Shown here piece after piece: positions 28,501 through 38,006 of a stretch of 64,000 nucleotides of DNA; the first letter of the stretch is position 1; every line of letters starts with the position of its first letter. The stretch lies in assembly GCA_963678675.1 (NCBI GenBank), contig OY783196.1:27196827-27260826 (forward strand). Reading direction: 5' to 3'. Source of the stretch: Xiphydria camelus (Eukaryota > Arthropoda > Insecta > Hymenoptera > Xiphydriidae). The notes below the pieces were generated by a model. That model saw only the letters and a list, made by a program, of their open reading frames with translations, was not told where the DNA came from and ran no database searches. Both the position numbers and the translations under genes were made by a program.

Positions 28501-31500
28501 AATGCTAGGCATGTATCCCATGGATTCTCATGCTCAATGTAGGGTATGTGCACCGAGCGAATATGTGTCACACGGTCCAGTATAGTCTGGGCAATCTCGA
28601 CGAGCGTCGCAGATACCCTCTGGTTTGCATATATACATATGTATGTACGAATACGGTGGCGATTTTACGATCGAACCACCCGTGGACGACAACAAGTGGA
28701 CCGCGAGGTGGTCTCGGGAGTCTGCCCTCGGGACTCCTCCCTCGATCGACGCGAGGGAACTCTCGAAAATACGTCGACGAACTAACGATAGTCGTTAATC
28801 AGTGGACGCAGTCGAAGATCTGCTCGCTTATCGTATTCTTCGACCGTTTCACGCAGATTGGCCAAGCTGGCGCTGAGCGAAACGTACGAGAACAGCGGAC
28901 ACTTCGACATCACCTACACCATGTTCGTATGGGTGGCGTTCCTGCCAACGGTGACCACTCCCGGCCTCTACGCTTCCTGGCAGATGAGCAGGTACGTTCG
29001 ATCGACGCGCGACACTCGAAAGCTCGCTGGTATCGTTTAAGAGAGCGCGGCAATGGAACGAGCACCCACTTATGGGATTTGTTCGACGCGCGGTGAAATT
29101 GTCGAGAATTCAATGGCTACAAAAATTGCGCATGTCGATTGTAGTTAAACGAAAAGCTCAGTCGTCCGTTAGTAAAATATTGCCGCTCGTAATTCGACGA
29201 CAAACGTTTGTTATCGTCTCACGAACTTGCGGCAATGAAAACTTTTGAAGTCGAGGAAAAAGCCGTGCAAATATATTCTCGATAAATACATTTTCTGAAA
29301 ACTCTCTTTGGTCCATAACCGCGCTCTCGTCTCATACGACAGGTCCTTCGATCGAAAATCGAAAGGAAAGAGGGAAACGATATGTCTCACACGGTGAATA
29401 GAAATTCCGACCCCCCTCAGATGTTCTCCCCATTTTCCCGCGGTAAAGGCGAAACAAAGAAAGCTCGGGGGAAAAAAAATTAGGTCGAGTGGCTCGGCAG
29501 AAGTACTTTGAAGTCCGCGAGTCAGCGAAGTTAAGGTGCCTCCGCACCAAAAAAAACCGATGTAGGAGGCAATCGGTATACCAATTTGCGACTCGTCTCT
29601 GCAGTCGCGCGTTGAATAATGCATACTTACGTGCGGTCGAGTCGAAAGTGAAATGCGAAGAAGCAGAAGCGAGAGGGCGGCGTCGTGATTAATGGAACGT
29701 AATTAAAAATCTTCTCTTCCTTTCCTCCCTCGCACTGTCACGCGCTCGCCTTCCAACCCTCGTTACTCGTTCATTCCCTCGATACCTTTACCCCATCGAA
29801 GACCTTACTTTCGCGTTGTCGAATTGCGTTAGGGACGCGTGACGGCGCATCGGCGGTACTTCCCATAGACGTGTATCGCGCGCATTACTTCCCTCTGTCT
29901 TCCGGCGTATAAAATTGAAGGGTTTCTTTCAAAAACAACATTTGTCAAAAACGCCAATCCCTGTAGTATTGGTAATAATGCCTACTCTTTCGTTGTATCT
30001 AGCCGTGTAGTGGTTTCGTTATAATATAATGAAAGAGTAGGCACCACTACACGGCTAGATACAACAAAAGAGTAGGCATTATTACCAATACTACATGGAT
30101 TGGCGTTTTTGACAAATGTTGTTTTTGAAAGAAACCCTTCAATTATGCATAAACGTTTAAAGCCCGAAAAGTACGTTATTTATCACCCCACCGGAGATTT
30201 GTAAACTCGCGCGCGCGTGCTCTGTATCTACATAGATCTGAAAATGAGCCTTTATTGCATGAAGTATATGGAAACTATTTTTTTGCCGCCGAGCTGGAAG
30301 CACGCTCGAGGCGAGCGGAATAAATTGCGATCTTTCCGGCTCGGCTGGAACGACTCGACTGCAGGCGGAGGGATACTTATTGCGCGCGAACAAACCCCGA
30401 CGTACCTACGTCTATGTATTACGCTCGTTTCTCGGGTGAAATTTGGTTGCCCGATAAAACTGATACGGCGTTGCGCCTTATATATGCAGCACTGCGGATT
30501 GCCGATATGTAATCAAGGAACGTATGTACGTACATTTTCATGCTCCGTGCTATGAGAGCTTAAAGGGAACCTGCTACGATGAAGCCGTCCCCAATTCTCG
30601 TTGAAATTCGGTTTTCAAGCAATTTTTTGTATCGCTGATTCGAAAAATCTGGGCAAAATTATTTACCCTGTATTTCTCCGTTTTTTCATTTTCGGTCTCA
30701 TCTAATTGTAAGCTGGAAAACCACATTTTGAAAAGCAGCTACGTCATCGTGCTGTATGTGTTAAGTCTATCTCTCTCGCACTCATTACTTAGCATAAGTG
30801 AGTCTCTCTGGCGTTTCGATGACGTCACGATGTTGCAGAGAGAAACACACTTATAACATCGCGCGAATAATGATTTTTTTTCCGGATATTTTCTTTTTCG
30901 CGTGTTATTGAATATATGTATGTGCAGACTACGAATTGAATTTAAAAATATTAATATTTCTTTTATTTAAAGACGGAATTACGTGGACTCGATTATTTTG
31001 AATTTTTTTAAAATAAAAGGAATGATTCACCGATACTCTTTTTTTAATTTGTTAATAAAATTTGTACATATAGATGCAGCCAACATATAAAAAAAAGCTC
31101 GACTCGATTTGTGCTTCGATTTCGATGACGCCCGATGACGATTCTCGAAAGTAACTAAACCCCTGCCATTATCCTCGCAAGGTCGGCTGACGTAAGGAAG
31201 GTCCCGCCTAATGCGTGCGAATCAAGTACGCCGCGAGTTGCGTAATCCCTCGGACGCGGGAGTTCTGCTCTGAGTTGTACGACGAGGTGGGCCTAGGTAA
31301 ATAAAGATCTCTCCGTCCAGGCCGAAGGGAGTGTAACGGGGTGTAACACCACTTTGACAATATTAAATTCTATAATGGCGCACTGGGACGTCTCAGCGCC
31401 GTACGTTCCATCAGCGCGACGTAATGACCGTGAAGTGACTTCGAATAATTAGATTTTTTTTTCGTGACGAGAGCAATATCAAGCGGGAGCGGATATCGCT

Positions 31501-34500
31501 GACTTTGAAGCTTTCCTCGTAATTATCTTCGCTTTCTTTCGCGTCGGGAGCAACGTCTACCATCGATTCGCGCGCCCTTATATTGTCCTAATTTATGCGC
31601 CTTTAAATAATTGAACGAGTGCCTATCCATCGCGGCGCGGCTGCTCGCATTCTCGAATTTCCATTGTAAATCACGACCCTCTCTTCCTCGCGTCGCTTGA
31701 TCCTTGCGCGGGATGTCCGCAGTGCGGGGTAAGGACCGCGCGGAAATTTTGATGGGATTCCGCGGTGTAGGAGCCGCAATTTGTATAGATAATGAGAGGC
31801 GATGAGAGAATCCTTTTTTGGAGTGCCGGAAAGGTCTACAAAAAGAGGGGGTTCGGGAATCGGATTTTTTTCAAAATATTGATCATTGCTCGAATTCGGA
31901 TATTTCTTGTAATATTTTTTATAATGTACAGCAAAAGGGAATGTTTGGAGAAAAAAAAAGTACCACGCGTAAGGCTTCAGGGGTTTTGTTATTGCGAATC
32001 GCGTAAAGCGTATTATTTCGTTAAATTCGTAATCAGGATTTCTGGAAGAGAAGATAAGAAGACACGGGATAAGCGGCACACGGCATTCGACTGATCGCGG
32101 GGATTTGTTTGACGTCGAAAATGAGCTAAACGACGACAACGCGGCGTATACGAATAAAATCGCAACATCGACAAAAGCGAAACGGTCCGCGACCAATTGC
32201 CGCCACCGAACTTTTGTCGGTTGGAAGAGGATTCGGAGGCGGTTTTCTTCGTCTGCGGCGAATGTTGCGGGTGTCCGCCCCACCCCTCTCCGGGGACGGG
32301 TAATGGCGCGTCAATTATTACTTTTCGGGGAGAATCGCAGCTCGATCATCCGTACAACGTTCGAGACAGTTTCTTTTCAATAGGTCGCAACAATGAGCAT
32401 CGCGAGACAAAGGCCACGCGATCAATGGGGCCGTCGAGTTACCGGAGTTGAGAAACGCGAGGAATAAATTACGTCGTCGGTCGCGCGGTGTTTGATTTGA
32501 CATTTGTAGGAAACGGCTGCCGTTGTTATACCGTGGGAACGCGGATTTAGTTATTTAAATTAACAATTTGCCAGAATTGACTGCAGCTTGTCTTCGTCAA
32601 ACGGTTGTCACAATCATTGTAAGCGAATTATTTAATTCTGATAACGAAATCGGCATTTCCCGCCAGTGAACGTCAATTTAGTTGAATCTGCTGATTCTTT
32701 TCTCCGTATAAAGGAAAGTTTCTGCTGCTAGGGGATTTTTTTCTCTGCCGTCTGAAGTACCTCATCGCGCGATCAGAAGGAACCCGACTGGAAAAAAATA
32801 GCAGGGTTCTTATCAGGACACGATCTGTAACGCAAATACCTACGTCATGAGGACCTTATCGAGTAAACATTATCGCGGGCCCTATTAGGGTAACATGATC
32901 GGATCCTGACAAATTATTTAGAACAATTACCTTGTAATACAAAAACCGAGTAGAAAACTGAAATAAATATCTCTACTTATCAATGAGCTATTAAATATCG
33001 TTATTGACATTGGTAACATGATCGGGTCCTGACAAATTATTTAGACCAATTACTTTGTAATACAATAACCGGGTAGAAAACCAAAATAAATATTTCTACT
33101 TATCACAATGAGCTATTAAATATCGTCATTGAAATATTAATTTCCAGTCGGGAAAGGATGCAGAAATCGGTACAAGAGGTGGTACGATTCGACGATGGTA
33201 CATGAGTTTAAACGCTATCGAATCCTGGCCGACTATCGGCCCGATTTCTAGAGTTTATCCCGCCAGCTAAGCACATGCGTCAAAATTAATTGTCCAAATT
33301 CGAAATTAATTAATTCCCTCGTCGTTTGTAACACCCGCATCATCTCCCAGCGTCACACGCTTCGATGTCACGCTCAAACGCGCGCACCTTCCCATCGTGT
33401 TTAACCAGCGACGTGCATTAATCACGGCCACTTAACAAAAAGCACGTAAACACACGACAAACAGGAGATAAGCGCAGCGCAAACGCCACGTCTCCCGTTC
33501 GAATCGTCTCCCCTTTAACGACACGCCGGACGGGGACACGCGCCCCGTTCACACGTCCGTGACGCTAAACCACCCCTCATCTTCGATAATAATTTCTCTC
33601 CCGCTGCAGGGCGCGCGCGATTCATCGTCGCAATTCCGCGGCGTGTTACGTCGCGGCGAATCACCCGGAAAATCAAATCGCGCTATACTCGCGCGTCTGT
33701 GCAGTGGAAGTCCGAATCCCCTTGAGGATCCTTCGTCGCGCGTGGCCCGAAGCCGCGAGCGGAGTGCGATCCCTATTCATGCGGCGTCGGGGGGCGCGAC
33801 TATTTCGAATCTAGGTCGCGGGAGCCAACTAGGCGGAGAAATTAGCGCGGCGGATTTTCCCGGGAGAGACTTTTTCGCGCGCGAATATGCGCCGCACCCT
33901 CTCGCGGATCGTAAACCGCGAACCTCCTTGGAAGCACCCTCCAAGATCCTCGAATTTTTTCGCGGCAAAAACGCGCCGCGCCGTCGAATCGCGCGGAGAA
34001 TGAAATTGCGCAAAAAAGTGAGGGCGGCCGAGAACGGCGCTTAAGTAAGATGGATATGTTTATAAGTAGGTATCAGGGAGACCGTCGTCGCGCATCCCCG
34101 CGGATATAGCGAAAACGAAGGAGGCGCTCTATCCTTTCGAGCTCCTCTGAGTTATCCTCCCGAGCCTTTGTCCGCGACTCGACGATAAGCAAAGCAGTGC
34201 TTGGAGGGTTTCATATATAAATACGTTTTTTAATATACCTACGCGCGCTGAGAGAGCGAATTTAACCAGAAATCATGGTCGATTTTGGTGCCGACCATGA
34301 TTCCATTATTCTTGTAAACACAGTAAGGCTTTAATTACAGGCAGTGATAAGAGATTGCGATTGCTACAACCGGATCAATCTGCAGCATGGTCGATAGATG
34401 CTCCCAACTTTTTCTTTTATATATTATAGTTGGCATCACCATGCAGTAACATTATCGGTCTACTTTTCTGGTTAATTTAACTACGGTAATTATTTTAATT

Positions 34501-35634
34501 TAAATATTGTATAATATATAAGCGCAGATGCTGGTACAATTTTTATACTAAATTTATTTATATTTCTAATTCTAATTTCAATTAATTATTAAATTTTAAT
34601 ATTATATTTACTTATTTTTTTATTTTATATATATATATATGTCGGTAAAAATAATTAAACTTTAATATAAAAAAATTAAAAATACTTCAATTTTAATTAT
34701 TTATCTTTATTATATACCCACACGTATAATTTAGTGTTTACTATATAACAGATAGAAACCATTTCTAAAAATTTCAAAAATTTATATGCATCGTAAATTG
34801 CTATCCGCGGTATTTACTACAAACACTCAACAAAAATTATTTCGACTGCACTCATGGTCTACTAATCGTATATTTTGATACTAGCAACCAGGAAAATGCA
34901 ATCTTTCGATTGTGGTTGACTTTACCACCTGCGCGCGCTTTTCTCTCAGATAATACTTTTATCTTCCCTAAATTCAAACTACCCCGTTGCGCGTCGACTG
35001 TAACGTATAGGTACCATCCGCATCCTACACCCACTGCACGTAAAAAAATGCGAGGGCTCTCGGACACTAGACGAAGCACAATCGTCAAATGGGCAGCGAT
35101 CACCGTAGAGGGTGGCGAGTTAATTGTCTAATTTACCGGTCAATCGATACCGCTCGATAGATATCCCGTTCAGTTCCGATCGACGCTCCCCCGCATTCAG
35201 CTCGGTAAACACTCGACAAAATTGGTTTCGCCATCGAGGAGCCAATTGTATACCGTAGCCTCAACCTCGGTTATCCTGCTCGCGTAATCAAGGATCGTCT
35301 TTCGACCCCCCCCCCCCCCCCATATCTGCCTATATTCTCCGCGCCGCGCACCTCTCGATTTCTCACGCCTTTCAGACCCGCCAAGGAGCGTCTCCGGGGC
35401 TATTTCCGATTTTCCAATCGTCGCCTGAACCGCGGCTACGAGGACGGGGTACGTATGTCTGCTCGTTACACACCGCGACGCGCGGATCGCCTGACGAACG
35501 TCGCGTACACGCAGCACGTGCGAACTGGAAGCGTGACCGGAAGTAACGGCGGCGGTGAAAGTACCCGGGGAAGCGCCAGTCTGCAGAGCCCCGATCTGAC
35601 GTCGAGCAGCATTCACAGGGCGAGCTTGGTTTAA
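4403..35634 (+). CDS. Class A (rhodopsin-like) GPCR, 3' six coding exons, 5' end outside the window
   Basis: This is a spliced gene whose six visible exons (4403-4582, 7558-7652, 10453-10605, 16712-16906, 28857-28991, 35376-35634) encode the last 338 residues of a seven-transmembrane receptor. Numbering from the first visible residue: second half of TM3 at 1-16, DRF at 17-19 (in place of DRY), TM4 about 33-53, extracellular loop 2 with its cysteine at 73, TM5 about 84-106, a third intracellular loop of about 80 residues, TM6 about 188-207 with CLCP at 200-203 (in place of CWxP), TM7 about 225-248 with TPGLY at 242-246 (in place of NPxxY), a basic helix 8, and a Ser/Thr-rich tail. Every splice phase agrees and all donors and acceptors are GT-AG. 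Introns are 2,975, 2,800, 6,106, 11,950 and 6,384 bp. It is a plasma-membrane receptor, probably for a peptide; I cannot name the ligand or orthologue. TM1-TM2 are missing because the window starts too late. Confidence 0.88.
4583..7557. other. GPCR intron, 2,975 bp
   Basis: Starts GTAGAC and ends TTTTCAG. I see no repeat element or second gene. The open frames on both strands near 6900-7500 reflect a CpG-rich stretch with few stop codons. Confidence 0.7.
7558..7652 (+). CDS. GPCR exon: extracellular loop 2 and start of TM5
   Basis: 31 codons plus two bases (phase 2 at the 3' end). The acceptor is CTGTTTTCAG and the donor GGAAC|GTGAGT. It encodes SFTKQHFKGIGICVANLADD and then the start of TM5. 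The single cysteine (residue 73 of the visible part) sits where class A receptors place the loop-2 cysteine that bonds to the top of TM3. The split threonine codon AC|A joins exactly to the next exon. Confidence 0.85.
7653..10452. other. GPCR intron, 2,800 bp
   Basis: Starts GTGAGT and ends TGATTACAG. Apart from a short TAA-type run near 10140, I see nothing structured in it. Confidence 0.7.
10453..10605 (+). CDS. GPCR exon: TM5 and start of intracellular loop 3
   Basis: Begins with the last base of a split codon after a TGATTACAG acceptor and ends with two bases of the next, donor ATCGC|GTAAGG. It reads YVAPLTITAYLYVKASRELQ, which completes TM5 with its proline, then a polar stretch rich in Arg, Ser and Gln that forms the first part of the third cytoplasmic loop. 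Confidence 0.86.
10786..10802. repeat. Poly-C run (17 C)
   Basis: Seventeen consecutive C on the plus strand in a GPCR intron. Similar runs occur at 20735-20748, 35306-35321 and, as G, at 61918-61930. Confidence 0.95.
10921..11312. mobile_element. MITE-like inverted-repeat element, about 390 bp
   Basis: The left end reads GGTAAACCACCCAGTTAT and the right end is its near reverse complement (ATAACTGGGTGGTTTAGCC). The interior is AT-rich and non-coding and has further sub-repeats around GTCCAAT. No transposase frame is present. Confidence 0.7.
11740..12138. mobile_element. MITE interrupted by a second MITE
   Basis: If 11767-11905 plus one TTA copy is removed, the left arm (CGCGGAAAAAATGATTTT, later TTTTTGCTATCATGAC) pairs along about 75 bp with the reverse complement of the right arm (ending TTTTTTTCCGTG). 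The element at 21876-22113 is related. Confidence 0.65.
11767..11905. mobile_element. Fold-back MITE nested in another MITE
   Basis: Arms read CGGTTGTACAACATGCCGAT and its reverse complement, with CGATAGTGTTAT and GACAAGTCCGCTTT also paired further in; the left arm has an extra dozen bases. TTA flanks both sides (11764-11766 and 11906-11908) and may be the target duplication. Confidence 0.7.
16712..16906 (+). CDS. GPCR exon: intracellular loop 3 and TM6
   Basis: Begins with the last base of a split alanine codon after TTGTTTCAG and ends in a split glycine codon at donor CTCGG|GTAAGA. The first 45 residues are polar (Ser/Gly/Arg and an acidic patch reading YDLYDAELD), then a basic run (KEKRTQK) leads into TM6 with FAICLCPLRVL. 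CLCP replaces the usual CWxP, so the toggle tryptophan is absent and leucine occupies its place. A minisatellite starts about 95 bp after the donor. Confidence 0.87.
16953..17312. repeat. 51-bp minisatellite, six copies, next to a MITE fragment
   Basis: Six copies of a unit beginning CTACCCCGGTACCTCGATCT start near 17001, 17052, 17104, 17156, 17207 and 17258. The preceding 16953-16996 (GCTTTTGTCCAACACATGAT and so on) matches the arm of the MITE at 62085-62309. The 51-bp unit is a multiple of three, so one frame stays open and mimics a repetitive protein. Confidence 0.85.
17336..17417. repeat. 45-bp direct repeat, two copies
   Basis: TACTACGGGCGACTATAGTC at 17337 recurs 45 bp later as TACTACGGGCGACTGTAGTC, each followed by CTCTCCAYAAGAT. 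The motif itself contains the small palindrome GACTATAGTC. Confidence 0.8.
17450..17676. mobile_element. Imperfect inverted-repeat element
   Basis: GTGGCCAATTATTCTGATCG near 17456 pairs with CGATCAGAACCATTGGCCGC near 17651; GGTACTC and TAGCTAAATGAT pair further in. It is diverged and non-coding. Confidence 0.55.
17732..17996. mobile_element. MITE with CACTGAGAAAAATAA ends
   Basis: The left end CACTGAGAAAAATAA pairs with the right end TTATTTTTCTCGGTG. The interior repeats TTAGTTATTC-like motifs. The element at 52143-52444 has the same ends and the same interior motifs. Confidence 0.75.
21876..22113. mobile_element. Diverged MITE related to 11740-12138
   Basis: GCTAGATTTTGCTGAGAACTT at the left pairs loosely with AGCAAAATATTCTCAACAAA and TTTTGCTGAGACTCC at the right, and the right end TTTTTTTCCATG matches the element at 11740-12138. 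A similar end sequence sits alone at 21610-21645. Confidence 0.55.
28175..28400. mobile_element. MITE, shared family with 63631-63846
   Basis: The left arm (TACCATGTGTGAGGCTAAACTT, broken by mismatches) pairs with the right arm (AAGCTTAACCTCATATTATGGTA). Both copies share interior motifs ATCTCATTA, TAGATGAAAA or TAGATAAAAA, CTTCAAAAAAG, and GAGATAATAG. Confidence 0.7.
28857..28991 (+). CDS. GPCR exon: extracellular loop 3 and TM7
   Basis: 44 full codons between split codons. The acceptor ACGCAG follows a pyrimidine-containing tract (TTCTTCGACCGTTTC); the donor is AGCAG|GTACGT. It encodes a short loop 3 (LAKLALSETYENSGHFD) and TM7 (ITYTMFVWVAFLPTVTTPGLY). The NPxxY position reads TPGLY, with proline and tyrosine kept and asparagine replaced by threonine. 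The preceding intron is about 12 kb. Confidence 0.87.
29914..30143. mobile_element. Near-perfect fold-back with 101-bp arms
   Basis: The left arm 29914-30014 and right arm 30043-30143 are reverse complements with only two mismatches that I can find, around a 28-base loop. The loop repeats GAAAGAGTAGGC, which also occurs in the arms. There is no coding content. It would form a very stable RNA hairpin if transcribed. Confidence 0.9.
32783..33152. mobile_element. Inverted-repeat element with an internal 123-bp tandem duplication
   Basis: Ends CCCGACTGGAAA and TTTCCAGTCGGG. Inside, a unit starting GGTAACATGATCGGRTCCTG occurs at 32889 and again at 33012 with a few substitutions and a two-base insertion. 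Confidence 0.65.
34262..34475. mobile_element. MITE-like element with TTAACCAGAAA ends
   Basis: Short inverted ends TTAACCAGAAA and TTTTCTGGTTAA enclose an AT-rich interior. A small hairpin (ATCATGGTCGATTT to GACCATGAT) lies just inside the left end. Confidence 0.45.
35376..35634 (+). CDS. GPCR last coding exon: helix 8 and cytoplasmic tail
   Basis: Completes an arginine codon (AG|A) after a CGCCTTTCAG acceptor and runs 85 further codons to TAA at 35632-35634. It opens with the basic amphipathic segment PAKERLRGYFRF expected of helix 8. The tail is rich in Arg, then in Ser/Thr/Gly (GSVTGSNGGGESTRGSASL), which are potential kinase and arrestin sites. No palmitoylation cysteine is visible after helix 8. 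A run of 16 C lies 54 bp upstream of the acceptor. Confidence 0.85.
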
Positions 35635-37698
35635 CGAGCGTTCGAAGAGGACGGAGACGCCGGTAGCCGACGGAGCGAGGGAGGCGTCGGGCGGCTACGT
35701 CGAGCGGACGCCGTTCCGGTAAGTATATCCGGCAAATGTGTGTATGTTCTGGGAGTTTTTCGAAGTGCTGGCATTGAAATTGTAATCGCCGTAGAACGTT
35801 TACGCGCTCCTCCGGAAATGTTCGACGCTCGAGGGGGGGCAAGGCGCTCTGAATAACCAAGTAAGAATGTAACGTATTTCATCGGCCGTTCTCGCTCGCT
35901 CTGCCGCGCACGATGGAAATTATCGAGGGGCTTTACGGATTCCGGACGCGCTGCATCGACGAACGAAGCGCGTTAGCGGGGTATTCGAGGAGATCCTCCG
36001 CGCGGATCATCCCGGGTCGGATGTAATTTCGCGTCTGCCGAGGGCTCTCGAGTGATCGATCTTGATCATATCGCGAGCACCTGTCGCCGTAACGAGAACG
36101 CCGCTCGGTTGTAGTCGACATCGGCCATTTGATCAGCCTTGAGACGATCAGCCGGAAAATTATAATCATAAGAAACAATTCGTGAGGACGTTTCGACACT
36201 CGAAATTACAGTCGCACGATCGATACGCGGCCGTCGATTGACGAGCGGAAAAACGGCGCAGGGTGACTTTGAAGGTAAACCCGGGGTCACGGTTGGGAAG
36301 TTATTGTTTCTTTGACGTATTCGCGCTGCTCGTTGGACTGAGTTCGTACTTTGGACGAGACAAAGAGTGTAGCAACCGTCTCAAAGTCTTGCGAAACCTT
36401 TTGTACGAAGATGAATCGAAGCGGCGTCGGGTCTACGAGAGGCACAACGAGAAGAGATCTTCACCGAGGAACTATTTTCCTGGGCGGTAAAGATCGTCGA
36501 CTCGTGTTCGAGAAAACGAGGTCACAACGAACTTATTACGAGTTAATCGAATCGAGAAAATTGCAGATCCGAACGCGCCTTTTGACTCTTTCCTTGAGTT
36601 CATTCTTTCGGTCGAAGGGAAGCGTCTCGAAAAAGGTGATGGTAAAACTTCACGAATGGTTTTACCATTCCCTCGTTCACATTGAAGTTCGTGACGACGA
36701 GACGCCGCGATCGTCAAGCGATTTTTATATCGACTCGAGAGTCAATCTCTTCAGGAAAACACGAAGTAAATTATTCCTTCAAATCTCCGAGTATTTTGCC
36801 ACGGGGCAACAGTTAATTTCCATTGAATTATCCGCTGCAACGAGCACCAACTGTGCGGAGTAATTAATTCCTCGGCAGAGTTTCCACGTATTTCGCGTGT
36901 CCGCGATTCAATTAAATGCACACCGGGGAAACTTTCAAAGAAGTACGTCAACGCCACCTCCGCCGTCTGTTTTTTTCTTACACCCGATATTCTCATCCAA
37001 CCGAGGGTAATTACACGATGAACTTGACGAATGCTCCAACTCAATTTACCGCCGGGAGCGTTCCGAACTTTTTTTTCTTTTCATTTTCTCGAAGACTCTT
37101 TGGCGATAGATGCATTCGTGGAATTTCTGAGGTGTCTGAAAGTGTGAGAAGGGCCAGTAACGAATGAGGGTCGTGGAGGGGAGAAAAGTCTACGAGTAAT
37201 TTCTCAGCCGCAAGGCTGAAGTATATCTATACATATCGTCGATAGAATTCCAATTTCAATCAAGTCGGAAAGCATTGCAGTTTGTCGAACCGGCAGTGGC
37301 GGTCGTTGACATTCTCCCGGGTTGACGTCGACGATTCTAATTATAACGTAAGCTCGAACGGCACGACGTTAAGTGGGCGTATTCGCGCGAAAAGTGGTTT
37401 TTTAATAATAAATTGTAGGATATTCCGAGCTGTGCGAGTGTCGCTGCCTAATTTGAAGCGGGTATAATGAATAGGTACGAAAGTCCGATGGAAGTGTTAA
37501 TGAGATGGATGTGTAATGTATTCAGGGTGTCACCCCGAAAATTCGGAATTACAACTTGTCCGATGCTTCCAGGTGCTCTGGCAGCGCGCGATCGTTTTTT
37601 TTTTGACAGTCGGACAGTCGGTAAATGTGATAATAATAAATATAGCACTCGATGCTATGATAACGTAAGCTTAAGAGGTACGAAATATTATATTATAC

Positions 37699-38006
37699 GG
37701 GGGGTGACATTTTGAAAACTTGCCACCCCAATATCTGAGAAAGTTACAGAGATTTTCTAAAAAAAAATACGGTTTCGGCAGTAGAGAGGGGGAACCAAAA
37801 TGACATAATCGGAGACGCACCCCCTCCAACCCCCTTAGGGGTAGCCTCCCCCCCCCCAACTTTGTAATCTTAAATAGCAACCCTCCATGTGTGATACAGC
37901 GTTGGAAAGCTCTTTAAAAATGCTTTACAACAACACCAAATTTTGGTACCTTTCGATGAGTAGTTTTCGAGAGATATTGGGATGGCAAGTTTTCAAAATG
38001 TCGCCC
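37699..38006. mobile_element. MITE with about 38-bp inverted ends
   Basis: The left end GGGGGTGACATTTTGAAAAC continues as TTGCCACCCCAATATCT and pairs with the right end AGATATTGGGATGGCAAG, then TTTTCAAAATGTCGCCC. TATA-like sequence flanks both sides. The interior has further imperfect pairing and a C-rich block. Confidence 0.75.

Larger units (their letters stand above)
16907..28856. other. GPCR intron, 11,950 bp, with MITEs and a minisatellite
   Basis: Starts GTAAGA and ends ACGCAG. It holds the 51-bp minisatellite at 17001-17312, a 45-bp direct repeat, inverted repeats at 17450-17676, 17732-17996, 21876-22113 and 28175-28400, and an AT-rich unassigned island near 23620-24080. Long open frames near 18877-19395 and 20579-21259 look like chance. 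Confidence 0.65.
28992..35375. other. GPCR intron, 6,384 bp, with fold-back and MITEs
   Basis: Starts GTACGT and ends CCTTTCAG. It holds the near-perfect fold-back at 29914-30143, an element with an internal duplication at 32783-33152, an inverted-repeat element at 34262-34475 and an AT-rich block to about 34850. Confidence 0.65.

Noticed and set aside
28349..28585. Possible exon near 28440-28545 ending at a GTATGT donor
   Set aside because: The donor-like site is good but no frame gives a recognisable protein, and it lies next to a MITE in the receptor intron. It does not fit the receptor splice phase.
31603..32283. 226-codon open frame on the minus strand in a GPCR intron
   Set aside because: No recognisable domain, uneven composition with Lys/Phe/Tyr runs from AT-rich DNA, and overlapping open frames on the other strand. 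No promoter or splice support.
36351..36863. 170-codon plus-strand frame shortly after the GPCR stop
   Set aside because: No domain, no promoter, and its length is within the range of other chance frames in this window.
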